Assembly (NCBI GenBank): GCA_003520745.1
Contig: DOUE01000007.1
Span: forward strand, 116,085-134,121
Direction of reading: 5' to 3'
Length of the DNA stretch: 18,037 bases
DNA from: Erysipelotrichaceae bacterium
GTDB lineage: Bacteria; Bacillota_I; Bacilli_A; Erysipelotrichales; Erysipelotrichaceae
In this document: positions 1 to 7,900 of the stretch, piece after piece
Numbering within the stretch: the stretch's first letter is position 1
Layout: each line of letters begins with the position of its first letter
The notes under the pieces: model-generated
Told to the model about the DNA's origin: nothing
The model's database searches: none
Seen by the model: only the letters and a program-made list of their open reading frames with translations
Translations under genes and position numbers: made by a program

Positions 1-1
1 C

Positions 2-586
2 ACCTTATGCGACATGTTGGATGTCGGATGCAACGCGGAAAACAGCAGTGAACAACTGATGCAGTTCGCGCTGATGGGCCATGCCTATGCCAAGTCCGTC
101 CACAATCTTGAACATCCTAGGATCGCGCTGTTAAACATCGGATCCGAAGCGAAAAAAGGGGATCCCGTCCATAAAGACGCCTTTGAGAAAATCAAGGCGC
201 TTGAACACATCAATTTCGTCGGCAACATCGAGGGACGCGACTTGCTTAACGGGGATGTCGATGTCATCATCACCGACGGTTTCAGCGGCAACATCGCCCT
301 GAAAACGATCGAGGGGACGATTTCCGCCTACTCCAGCCTGATCAAAGGGGTCTTCAAGTCGTCTTTCGTCGCCAAACTCTGTGCGCTGATCCTCAAGACA
401 AAACTCGTCGATATGAAGCGCTACTTCGACTATCGCAAGTATGGCGGCGCCATCCTTGCCGGGATCAACCGCCCGGTCGTCAAAGCCCACGGTTCAAGCG
501 ACGTGGAAGCCTTCACAAACGCCATCCTACTCTTGCATCGATTAGTCGACATCGAAGTCGTCGACCGTATGAAGGAATTATTATGA
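2..586 (+). CDS. plsX: Phosphate acyltransferase PlsX, C-terminal part (5' end outside window)
   Basis: PlsX converts acyl-ACP to acyl-phosphate, the donor used by PlsY in phosphatidic acid synthesis; it is a peripheral membrane enzyme. The open frame runs in from the left edge, so the Met at base 14 is internal. About 194 residues are visible, against about 330 for the whole family protein. Recognisable family stretches are MLDVGCNAENSSEQLMQFA near the left edge, then ALLNIGSEAKKGD, the glycine-rich VDVIITDGFSGNIALKT, and near the end FDYRKYGGAILAGINRPVVKAHGSS, whose YGGA and KAHGSS cores are highly conserved. The TGA stop lies in an ATGA overlap with rnc, implying translational coupling. 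In most Bacillota fabD, fabG and acpP lie between plsX and rnc; here they are absent. Identity is secure; completeness cannot be judged. Confidence 0.95.
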   Translation, partial: TLCDMLDVGCNAENSSEQLMQFALMGHAYAKSVHNLEHPRIALLNIGSEAKKGDPVHKDAFEKIKALEHINFVGNIEGRDLLNGDVDVIITDGFSGNIALKTIEGTISAYSSLIKGVFKSSFVAKLCALILKTKLVDMKRYFDYRKYGGAILAGINRPVVKAHGSSDVEAFTNAILLLHRLVDIEVVDRMKELL

Positions 587-1263
587 ACCTAAAAACCTGG
601 TGCGAAACGCATGCCATTCCCTACACCGGGTCGGCCTTGGTGGAACAAGCTTTCATCCACACTTCCTATCTGAACGAACATCCCGATGAACCCGGGGACA
701 ACGAACGCCTGGAATTCATCGGCGACGCGGTATTGCAGTTGTGGACCGCCCGTGTCCTTTACCATGTCTCGCCCGTGATGCCCGAAGGGGATATGACCAC
801 TTTGCGGGCACAGTTGGTCTGTGAGAAGTCGTTGGCGGGATATTGCCGTACTTTGGGATTAGGCGAATTCATGAAACTCGGGGTCGGCGAAGAAAAAACC
901 GGTGGACGCAACCGCGATTCCTTATTGGCGGACGTTTTCGAAGCCTTCATCGGTGCGATCTACCTTGAATTCGGCTTCGATGTCGCGGATAAAGTATTAC
1001 GTTTGGCCATCCCGGTCGCTTCGTTGACGAAGACCATGAACCTTGTGGTCGATCATAAAACCCGTCTTCAGGAAATCGCACAGTCGGACGACAGAAAAAC
1101 GGTGGTATACGAAGTGCTTTCCGTCGTCGGTCCCTCCAACAAACCCGAATTCGAAGTCGCGGTCCGGGTCGACGGAATCATATTGGGAAAAGGGAAAGGC
1201 AATTCGAAAAAACGCGCCGAACAGGCCGCCGCCAAGGATGCATTGACCAAACTTGCGTTATAG
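583..1263 (+). CDS. rnc: Ribonuclease III
   Basis: RNase III cleaves double-stranded RNA, mainly in rRNA precursor and mRNA processing. The 226-residue protein has the usual length. The catalytic domain (about 1-150) carries the signature NERLEFIGDAV at residues 40-50, with metal-ligand candidates E44 and D48, and a second acidic pair D117 and E120 in LADVFEAFIGAIY. The double-stranded RNA-binding domain spans about 154-226 and ends with the classic GNSKKRAEQAAAKDAL pattern. The start ATG overlaps the plsX stop (ATGA). The downstream gene galM starts only 8 bases after the stop, whereas smc and ftsY commonly follow rnc in Bacillota. All catalytic residues I would expect are present. Confidence 0.97.
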   Translation: MNLKTWCETHAIPYTGSALVEQAFIHTSYLNEHPDEPGDNERLEFIGDAVLQLWTARVLYHVSPVMPEGDMTTLRAQLVCEKSLAGYCRTLGLGEFMKLGVGEEKTGGRNRDSLLADVFEAFIGAIYLEFGFDVADKVLRLAIPVASLTKTMNLVVDHKTRLQEIAQSDDRKTVVYEVLSVVGPSNKPEFEVAVRVDGIILGKGKGNSKKRAEQAAAKDALTKLAL

Positions 1264-1271
1264 GGGGTAAA

Positions 1272-2291
1272 ATGAAAACGATCTGGGGTACGTTTGAAGG
1301 AAGAGAAATCGGAATATACACCTTGGAGAACGAACACTTACGCTTGGAAATCAGCGATTTCGGAGCGATCATCCGTTCTCTTTTCGTCAAGTCGTTTCAA
1401 AAAGACGTGGTCCTGGGCTATGACACCTTGGCGGACTATGTCCGCGATACGAAGTATCTGGGCGCCACCATCGGCCGCTGTACCAACCGGATCGAGAAGG
1501 GAAGGTTCATCCTTAACGGAAAACCCTTCCAACTCGCACTCAACAACGGACCCAACCACCTTCATGGCGGCATTCTAGGATTCGACAAGCGTGTTTTCGA
1601 TGTCCTCCGGCAGGACGAAACTTCGATCATCCTTCGTTACTTTAGCGCCGATTTGGAAGAAAACTATCCTGGGAACCTGGATTTCTCACTGAGCGTAAAA
1701 CTAGCGGGAAACCGGGTCGAGCTGGAATACCGCGGGCTTTGCGACCAAGACAGCCCCTTCAATCCGACCCAGCACAGTTACTTCAACCTAAGCGACGAAG
1801 ATACCATACACAATCATTCCTTACGAATCGATGCGGACTTCTTCGCACCGGTCGATCCGGACGGCCTGTCGCTCTATCCTCCCTTACCTTGCTTGGATGC
1901 GATGGATTTCAAATCTCCCGTCCCACTGGGTAAGCGATTAATCCAAGACGAACCGCAATTCAATCTAGCCAAAGGGTTGGACCATCACTTCATACGCGAT
2001 CTTCAATCACCTAAGCCCTTTGTCGAATTGACGTATCTTGATCGATGCCTGTGTGTTTCGACATCAAGTCCCGGTGCCCATGTCTATAGCGGGAACTATC
2101 TGGATTCAAGTCCGATCGGCAAAGCCGGGTTCAACAACGGTTTCCGGTCCGGGATCTGCATCGAAACCCAATTTTATCCCAACAGCCTAAATAACGACGC
2201 GATGCCCAAGGGGATCGTTAAGGCGTTTGAACCCATGGTCCTGCATACGGCCTGGGAATTCATCCGCTTCACGGAGGAAAACCATGAATAG
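1272..2291 (+). CDS. galM: Aldose 1-epimerase (mutarotase), galactose entry
   Basis: GalM interconverts beta- and alpha-D-galactose (or glucose) in the cytoplasm, producing the alpha anomer that galactokinase uses. The 339-residue length is normal. Visible active-site elements are GRCTNRI (residues 68-74), NHLHGG with H96 and H98, TQHSYFNL with the proposed general acid H168, and IETQFYPNSLN with the proposed general base E298. A purine-rich GGGGG ribosome-binding site overlaps the rnc stop codon. The 3' end overlaps the galK start by 8 bases, a strong sign that the pair is co-translated. A GalM-superfamily enzyme acting on another hexose is possible, but adjacency to galactokinase favours galactose. 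Confidence 0.95.
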   Translation: MKTIWGTFEGREIGIYTLENEHLRLEISDFGAIIRSLFVKSFQKDVVLGYDTLADYVRDTKYLGATIGRCTNRIEKGRFILNGKPFQLALNNGPNHLHGGILGFDKRVFDVLRQDETSIILRYFSADLEENYPGNLDFSLSVKLAGNRVELEYRGLCDQDSPFNPTQHSYFNLSDEDTIHNHSLRIDADFFAPVDPDGLSLYPPLPCLDAMDFKSPVPLGKRLIQDEPQFNLAKGLDHHFIRDLQSPKPFVELTYLDRCLCVSTSSPGAHVYSGNYLDSSPIGKAGFNNGFRSGICIETQFYPNSLNNDAMPKGIVKAFEPMVLHTAWEFIRFTEENHE

Positions 2292-3561
2292 TCAGCAACT
2301 CTTGACCGAAGTCCAATTCGGCAAATACGACCCCACCTTGACCCGGCTCTATGGCGAGGAACGTCTCATCCAAGCGAAACAACGGATTTTAGAACTCTGC
2401 GAAGGGTTTACAACGCTGTTTAATCCGGCGGCCGATGTCGTTTTAATCAGCGCACCCGGAAGGACGGAAGTCGGGGGTAACCACACCGACCATCAACGCG
2501 GTAGAGTGCTTGCAGCCGCCGTCCATATGGATGTACTCTGCCTGGCGAGCCGCAACGCATCGTCGATCGTTTCGATCCGCTCCGATGGATTTGAAATCCA
2601 AGATGTCGATCTCAGCGACCTCGATGTCCGCGAAACGGAGAAATTCACATCGGAATCCTTGATTCGCGGGGTCGCGGCTCGTTTGACGCAACTTGGTTAT
2701 TCGACCGGCGGATTCGATTGCGTCATCCACTCCACCGTCTTGAAAGGGTCGGGCATTTCCTCTTCCGCCGCTTTCGAAGTCGCCTTGGGGTCGATTTTCA
2801 ACCATCTCTTCAACCACGCCGGGATCGACGCCCCCACCATCGCCAAGATCGGCCAGTACGCGGAAAACGTCCATTTCGGTAAACCCTGCGGTCTGATGGA
2901 CCAGATGGCGAGCGCGGTCGGCGGTTTCGTGGCGATCGATTTCTTCGACAAGGAAAACCCCGAAGTAAAGAAAGTGAGTTTCGACTTCAAAAGCAGCGGG
3001 TATTCGCTTTGCATCGTCGATACCGGATCAAGCCATGCGGATCTATCCGATGAGTACGCAAGTTTCCCAATCGAAATGAAAGCCGTCGCACGCTGTTTCA
3101 ACCATGAAGTGCTCAGTGAAGTCCAACCCGGACGATTCTTCGATGACATCCCTCGGCTCCGCAATGAAGTGGGGGATCGCGCCATCTTGCGCGCTCTCCA
3201 CTTCTTCCAGGAAACCGACCGTGTCCTGCTTGAGGTCGACGCACTTTCAAACGGCGATTTCGACGCGTTCCTCGATTTGATCATCGAATCCGGACGATCC
3301 TCCTACATGTACCTTCAAAACGTCTTCGTTCCCGGACAAACCCGCCAGCAAAGCCTGGCGTTGGCGCTTTCGCTCAGCGAATCCTATCTGAAAGGACGGG
3401 GTGCATGGCGGGTGCACGGCGGCGGATTGGCCGGGACGATCCAAGCGATCGTCAAGAACGAGGACCTTCCCGGATATTGCGCGATGATGGAGGATGTCTT
3501 CGCCAAAGGGTCATGCCATGTCATGAGATTGCGCGATGAAGGTGGCTATCGCATCATTTGA
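2284..3561 (+). CDS. galK: Galactokinase
   Basis: GalK phosphorylates alpha-D-galactose to galactose 1-phosphate with ATP (first committed step of the Leloir pathway). I place the start at the ATG at 2284 (425 residues) because GGAGG at 2273-2277 sits six bases upstream; an in-frame ATG at 2227 inside galM lacks this support. It is a GHMP kinase: the galactokinase signature is APGRTEVGGNHTDH (residues 57-70, with R60 as catalytic arginine candidate), the phosphate-binding loop GSGISSSAAFE is at 155-165, D206 in CGLMDQMAS is the likely catalytic aspartate, and the third GHMP motif RVHGGGLAGTIQAIV is at 376-390. GGNHTDH rather than GEHTDYN is the variant I associate with a Gram-positive subgroup. 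No galT or galE lies in the window, so the pathway must be completed elsewhere. Confidence 0.95.
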   Translation: MNSQQLLTEVQFGKYDPTLTRLYGEERLIQAKQRILELCEGFTTLFNPAADVVLISAPGRTEVGGNHTDHQRGRVLAAAVHMDVLCLASRNASSIVSIRSDGFEIQDVDLSDLDVRETEKFTSESLIRGVAARLTQLGYSTGGFDCVIHSTVLKGSGISSSAAFEVALGSIFNHLFNHAGIDAPTIAKIGQYAENVHFGKPCGLMDQMASAVGGFVAIDFFDKENPEVKKVSFDFKSSGYSLCIVDTGSSHADLSDEYASFPIEMKAVARCFNHEVLSEVQPGRFFDDIPRLRNEVGDRAILRALHFFQETDRVLLEVDALSNGDFDAFLDLIIESGRSSYMYLQNVFVPGQTRQQSLALALSLSESYLKGRGAWRVHGGGLAGTIQAIVKNEDLPGYCAMMEDVFAKGSCHVMRLRDEGGYRII

Positions 3562-3568
3562 GTTTCAA

Positions 3569-3606
3569 ATAAATCAAGTCTATACATTCCGGCGTCCTTG
3601 ATTTAT
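3569..3606. promoter_or_regulatory. Perfect 10-bp inverted repeat, candidate operator ahead of gltD-like gene and polC
   Basis: ATAAATCAAG at 3569-3578 is the exact reverse complement of CTTGATTTAT at 3597-3606, with an 18-base spacer. Neighbouring bases do not extend the pairing. The right arm overlaps the predicted -10 box and the spacer contains the predicted -35, so a dimeric regulator bound here would block transcription. The arms are A+T-rich, unlike the flanking genes. No T-run follows the right arm on the plus strand, which argues against an intrinsic terminator for galK. Function is inferred. Confidence 0.5.
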
Positions 3607-3609
3607 GAT
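3581..3609 (+). promoter_or_regulatory. Predicted sigma-A-type promoter for gltD-like gene and polC
   Basis: TATACA at 3581-3586 (four of six matches to TTGACA), a 17-base spacer, and TATGAT at 3604-3609 (five of six matches to TATAAT). An overlapping alternative -10 is GATAAT at 3607-3612. It lies in the first real gap after the packed plsX-rnc-galM-galK run and just upstream of a strong ribosome-binding site. The prediction rests on sequence match only. Confidence 0.45.
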
Positions 3610-3634
3610 AATTAAACATTCAGGAGGGCGAACC

Positions 3635-4948
3635 ATGGCAGAAGAAATTTTACGACACGATGTGGAAGATGAAACGACGCTCACGTATGAAGAAGCCGTG
3701 GCGGAAGCCAAACGTTGTCTACAGTGCAAACACAAACCTTGCGTCGACGGATGCGTCGCGCACATGAATATCCCCGAGATGATCAAAAAATTCTTGGAAG
3801 GGGAGGGCGACGAAGCCCGCGCCGTCGCGATTTCCGGAAACGCGTTCCCGCAAATCTGCGGTCGCGTCTGTTACCAGGAAATCCAGTGCGAACTTAAATG
3901 CGTTCGCAATAAAGTCAACCAACCGGTGAAGATCGGCAAAATCGAACGTTTCATCGGCGATACCTACAAAAATCCGATCCCGAAAATCAGCGAACCCTAT
4001 CTTGGGAAAGTCGCCGTCATCGGCAGCGGCCCCGCGGGACTGGCCGTCGTACGCGACTTGATCCAGGAAAACGTGAAAGTCGATGTCTTTGAAAAGAAAA
4101 ACTACTTCGGAGGCGTACTGAGATACGGGATCCCCCAATTCAGACTACCCAACGAAATCGTCTTGAAACAGATCGAAGAGTTGGAAAACGCGGGGGCGAC
4201 GTTCAACCGTGACCAGAACCTCTCCAAAACTTTCAAATTGGCGGACCTCTTCGAACGCGGGTATGACGCCGTGTTCATCGGGGTCGGCGCTTCGGCCGAC
4301 AACTATCTCGATATCCAAGGTAAGACCTCGCCCAAAGTCGTCAGTTGGAAGAAATTCATGGAAATCGTCAATCTGTATGACGAGCCGATGAAGCATACCT
4401 TGTTTTGCGATGTTACAACAATCACGTGCATCGGAGGCGGGAACGTTGCGATGGACGTCGTCCGCAGCGCCCGACGTCTGGGGATGCAGGCGCATTTGGT
4501 CTACCGTAGAACGGTCGACCGCATGCCTGCCCGCATCGAAGAAGTCCAGGAAGCCCATGAAGAAGGCGTTATCTTCCATCCGCTCCGCGATCCTTTCTTG
4601 GTCAACCAGCGCGAAGACGGAAAAATCGAACTCAACTGCGTCGTCACCGAACTCTTTGTCGACGAGCAGAATCCGCGCGGACTCATCAAAAACACACAAG
4701 AGAACGAAACCCTGCTTTGCGACATGGTCGTCATGGCCATCGGTTCATCCGTCCGCTCCTTGCATGAAGAAGGGCTAGAGACCGACGAATACCATCGGAT
4801 CCTGGTCGACGAGACGCAAAAAACCTCGTTGGATTCCGTCTATGCCGGCGGGGATGCGGTAACGGGGAGTCTGACCGTCATCCATGCGCTAAAGACCGGC
4901 AAAAACGCCGCCCGAAGCATCCTCGATCAACTCAGACAAACGAAGTAG
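3635..4948 (+). CDS. GltD-like NADPH-dependent FAD/Fe-S oxidoreductase (glutamate synthase small-subunit family)
   Basis: The family passes electrons between NAD(P)H, FAD and [4Fe-4S] clusters; members include GltD, the stand-alone archaeal/clostridial type annotated GltA, and the large subunit of the bifurcating transhydrogenase Nfn. The ATG at 3635 gives 437 residues and has AGGAGGG at 3622-3628 six bases upstream; an ATG 30 bases earlier has no such site. The N-terminal cluster domain has C28, C31, C36, C40 (Cx2Cx4Cx3C) and C75, C79, C85, C89 (CGRVCx5Cx3C). An FAD-binding GxGxxG is at VIGSGPAGL (128-136), an NADPH-binding GGGNVAMD is at 267-274, and the C-terminal FAD motif YAGGDAVTG is at 403-411. 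No gltB large subunit or nfnS partner is near, so the acceptor is open. polC begins 15 bases downstream. Confidence 0.85.
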   Translation: MAEEILRHDVEDETTLTYEEAVAEAKRCLQCKHKPCVDGCVAHMNIPEMIKKFLEGEGDEARAVAISGNAFPQICGRVCYQEIQCELKCVRNKVNQPVKIGKIERFIGDTYKNPIPKISEPYLGKVAVIGSGPAGLAVVRDLIQENVKVDVFEKKNYFGGVLRYGIPQFRLPNEIVLKQIEELENAGATFNRDQNLSKTFKLADLFERGYDAVFIGVGASADNYLDIQGKTSPKVVSWKKFMEIVNLYDEPMKHTLFCDVTTITCIGGGNVAMDVVRSARRLGMQAHLVYRRTVDRMPARIEEVQEAHEEGVIFHPLRDPFLVNQREDGKIELNCVVTELFVDEQNPRGLIKNTQENETLLCDMVVMAIGSSVRSLHEEGLETDEYHRILVDETQKTSLDSVYAGGDAVTGSLTVIHALKTGKNAARSILDQLRQTK

Positions 4949-4963
4949 AAAGGGAGTGGACTT

Positions 4964-7900
4964 TTGTCGACAAAGGATATATTCCAGTTACTGGAAGAAA
5001 TCGGCTTTACCGTGGCGGACCGTCATCATTTCATGGACGGAAGCTATGATCGACCGATGTACATGGTCCCCAGCAAGACCCTACGACTCACGATGCATCT
5101 TCGAAAGGCGCTTCCTTTCGACATCTATACACGGATCAAGGAAGGCTTATGCCAACGTACCCACGGGGAAGTCGACCTTGTGATCCAGAGCGGAAGTTGC
5201 GATTTAAGCACCAATGAAATCCAACGCTATCTCAAAGCGATCTTATTGGATCTGAACCTTCCGTTTGAAGGATCGATCGTCCTTGAAAACGATGCGATCA
5301 CCTTCTTGTGTCAAGACAACCACCAGGAGGAACTCTTGATGGATTGCGCGGACGATATCACGGCTGGTTTGTCCGTCTTCGGGATCCCATACCGCATCGC
5401 GACACGCCGGATCGTTTCGGCGGCCAAAATCGAGGAGGTCGCACGACCGCGATTCGAAGCCCAGCCCCAACCACAACAACCCTTTAGAAGAAGATCGTCG
5501 AAACTTGAAGACTATACGCCGGTCCTATTGAAAGACATCAGCGACGGATTGGAGAACATCCGCGTCAAAGGCCGGATTTTCAGCGTCGAGAACCAGATGA
5601 TCAAGGGCAACACCACCCTGCGCCAGACCATCTACATCCACGACGAGGACGATGCGATTTCCTGCATCCGCTTTACCGAAGAACCGGGGGAGATCGCGCG
5701 TTACAACGAACTGAAGACCGGTGTCACGGTCGAAGTGTTCGGAAGCGCCCGCTACGACAAGTACGCACGCGATGTCAATCTTTCCGTGCGGGATATCCAG
5801 ATCACATCGGATTGGATGAAGAAAGACGACGATGCGGCCGAGAAGAGGATCGAATTCCATCTGCACACCAAGATGTCCGAAATGGACGGGGTAAGCACGA
5901 TCGAGGAATACATCCAACAAGCCTTCGATTGGGGTCATGAAGCCTTGGCGATCACGGACCACCTGAGCGTTCAAGCCTTCCCCAAAGCGCAAAACGCCGT
6001 TAAAAGCATCTTGAAAAAATACCCCGACAAGAAATTCAAAATGATCTACGGCGTCGAAATGAACATGGTCGACCCCGTGTTGAACATCGTGTCCAACGAT
6101 GACCCGCGTATGTTACGCGATGCGTCCTACGTCATTTTCGACTTGGAAACCACCGGTCTATCCAACCGTTACGACTACATCATCGAATTCGGCGCCGTAC
6201 GCTACAAACAAGGGGTCGTCGTCGACCGTTTACAGATGTTTGTGAAACCGCCCGTAAGCATCCCTGCCTTCATCACCGAAAAAACCAACATTCGCCAGCA
6301 AGACGTGGAAAACGCGGCGGGCGAAGAAGAACTGATCGACCATTGGATCGAATTCTTCCGGGACGATGTCCTGGTCGCACACAACGCCACCTTCGATATC
6401 GGCTTCATGAACGCGGTATTACGCAGGCACAAGCGGCCGGTGTTGACAAATACGGTCATCGATACCCTGGATTTGTCCAGGGCGGTCCTGAAAGATCGCC
6501 GGTCCTATAAGCTCGGCAACGTCGCGCGGAACTATAAAATCGCCTATGACGAGGAAATCGCGCACCGGGCGGATTACGATGCGGAACTCCTGGGCCAGGT
6601 CTTTTCACGCATCCTCAACGAACCCGCGGTCGCGGGGTGTTTAAGGGTCGGCGACCTGCAACGAATACAGGATGAAGATTCCTTCAAGAAAGTCATGAAG
6701 AACCACATCGTCGTCTTGGCCAAGAACCAGCAAGGTCTCAAAGACCTGTTCGAGTTGGTCACCCTTTCGCATACACGTCGCTTGGCGACGATGGGAAAGA
6801 CGAAAAAAGACGACGAAGAATCCTCGGCCGAGCCGCGCATCACACGGGAAGACCTCCGTGTAAAACGTTCGAACCTGCTTTTGGGCAGTGCATGCCTTAA
6901 CGGAGAGATTTTCGACCTTGCGATGACGAAATCGCAGGAAGAACTGGAAAACGCGATGCGTTTCTACGACTACATCGAAGTCCAACCGCCCGAGAACTAC
7001 CGCTTGCTGATCGAATCCAACGCCGTACAGACCCAAGAGAGACTCATCATGATTCTTAGGGACATCATCGATACCGCGGATCGTCTACGGATCCCTGTCA
7101 TCGCGACCGGCGACGCCCATTACGTCCAACGCGCGCAAAAAAAATTCCGCGACATCTATATCCAGTCCCAAGGCATCGGAGGGGTTCGGCATCCGCTATA
7201 CATCTACAACGCCAACCGACGTCGCATGACCATCCAACCCGACCAGCATTTCCGCACGACCGACGAAATGTTTGAAGCGTTTTCGTTCGTGGATCGCGCG
7301 ACCGCGCATCGACTCATCGTCGATACGCCCAAATACCTGGCGGAAAAGATCGACGTCGTCTTTCCGGTGAAAGACCGGCTCTATACCCCGACCATCGAAG
7401 GGGCGGATGTGAACCTAGCCACGCTTTGTCGAAGCAATGCGATTCTAAAATACGGGAACCCTTTACCCGAAATCGTGTCGAAACGACTTGAAAAAGAACT
7501 TGATTCGATCATCAGCCACGGCTTCGCCGTCGTCTATTACATCGCGCATCTCTTAGTCAAGAAATCCCTGGAAGACGGCTATCTGGTCGGATCGCGCGGA
7601 TCGGTCGGATCTTCGCTTGTCGCGACCTTGGCCAACATTACGGAAGTCAATCCCTTGGCGCCGCACTATGTCTGCCCCAATTGCACCTACAGCGAATTCA
7701 TCGACGACGGAAGCGTCGGCAGCGGGTACGACCTCCCCGATAAGTTCTGTCCGAACTGCCATCATCTGATGAGCGGGGACGGACAAGATATTCCGTTTGA
7801 AACCTTTTTGGGTTTCGAAGGGGACAAGGTCCCCGATATCGACTTGAATTTCTCCGGCGATTATCAGGAAAAGGCGCATGCCTACACCAAAGTCCTTTTC

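Noticed and set aside
2227..2283. Upstream start for galK
   Set aside because: Translating from 2227 adds 19 residues encoded within galM without a ribosome-binding site; GGAGG lies at proper spacing before the ATG at 2284.
3569..3606. The inverted repeat as an intrinsic terminator for galK
   Set aside because: The loop would be 18 bases, the stem is A+T-rich and no T-run follows on the plus strand, so an operator reading is preferred.
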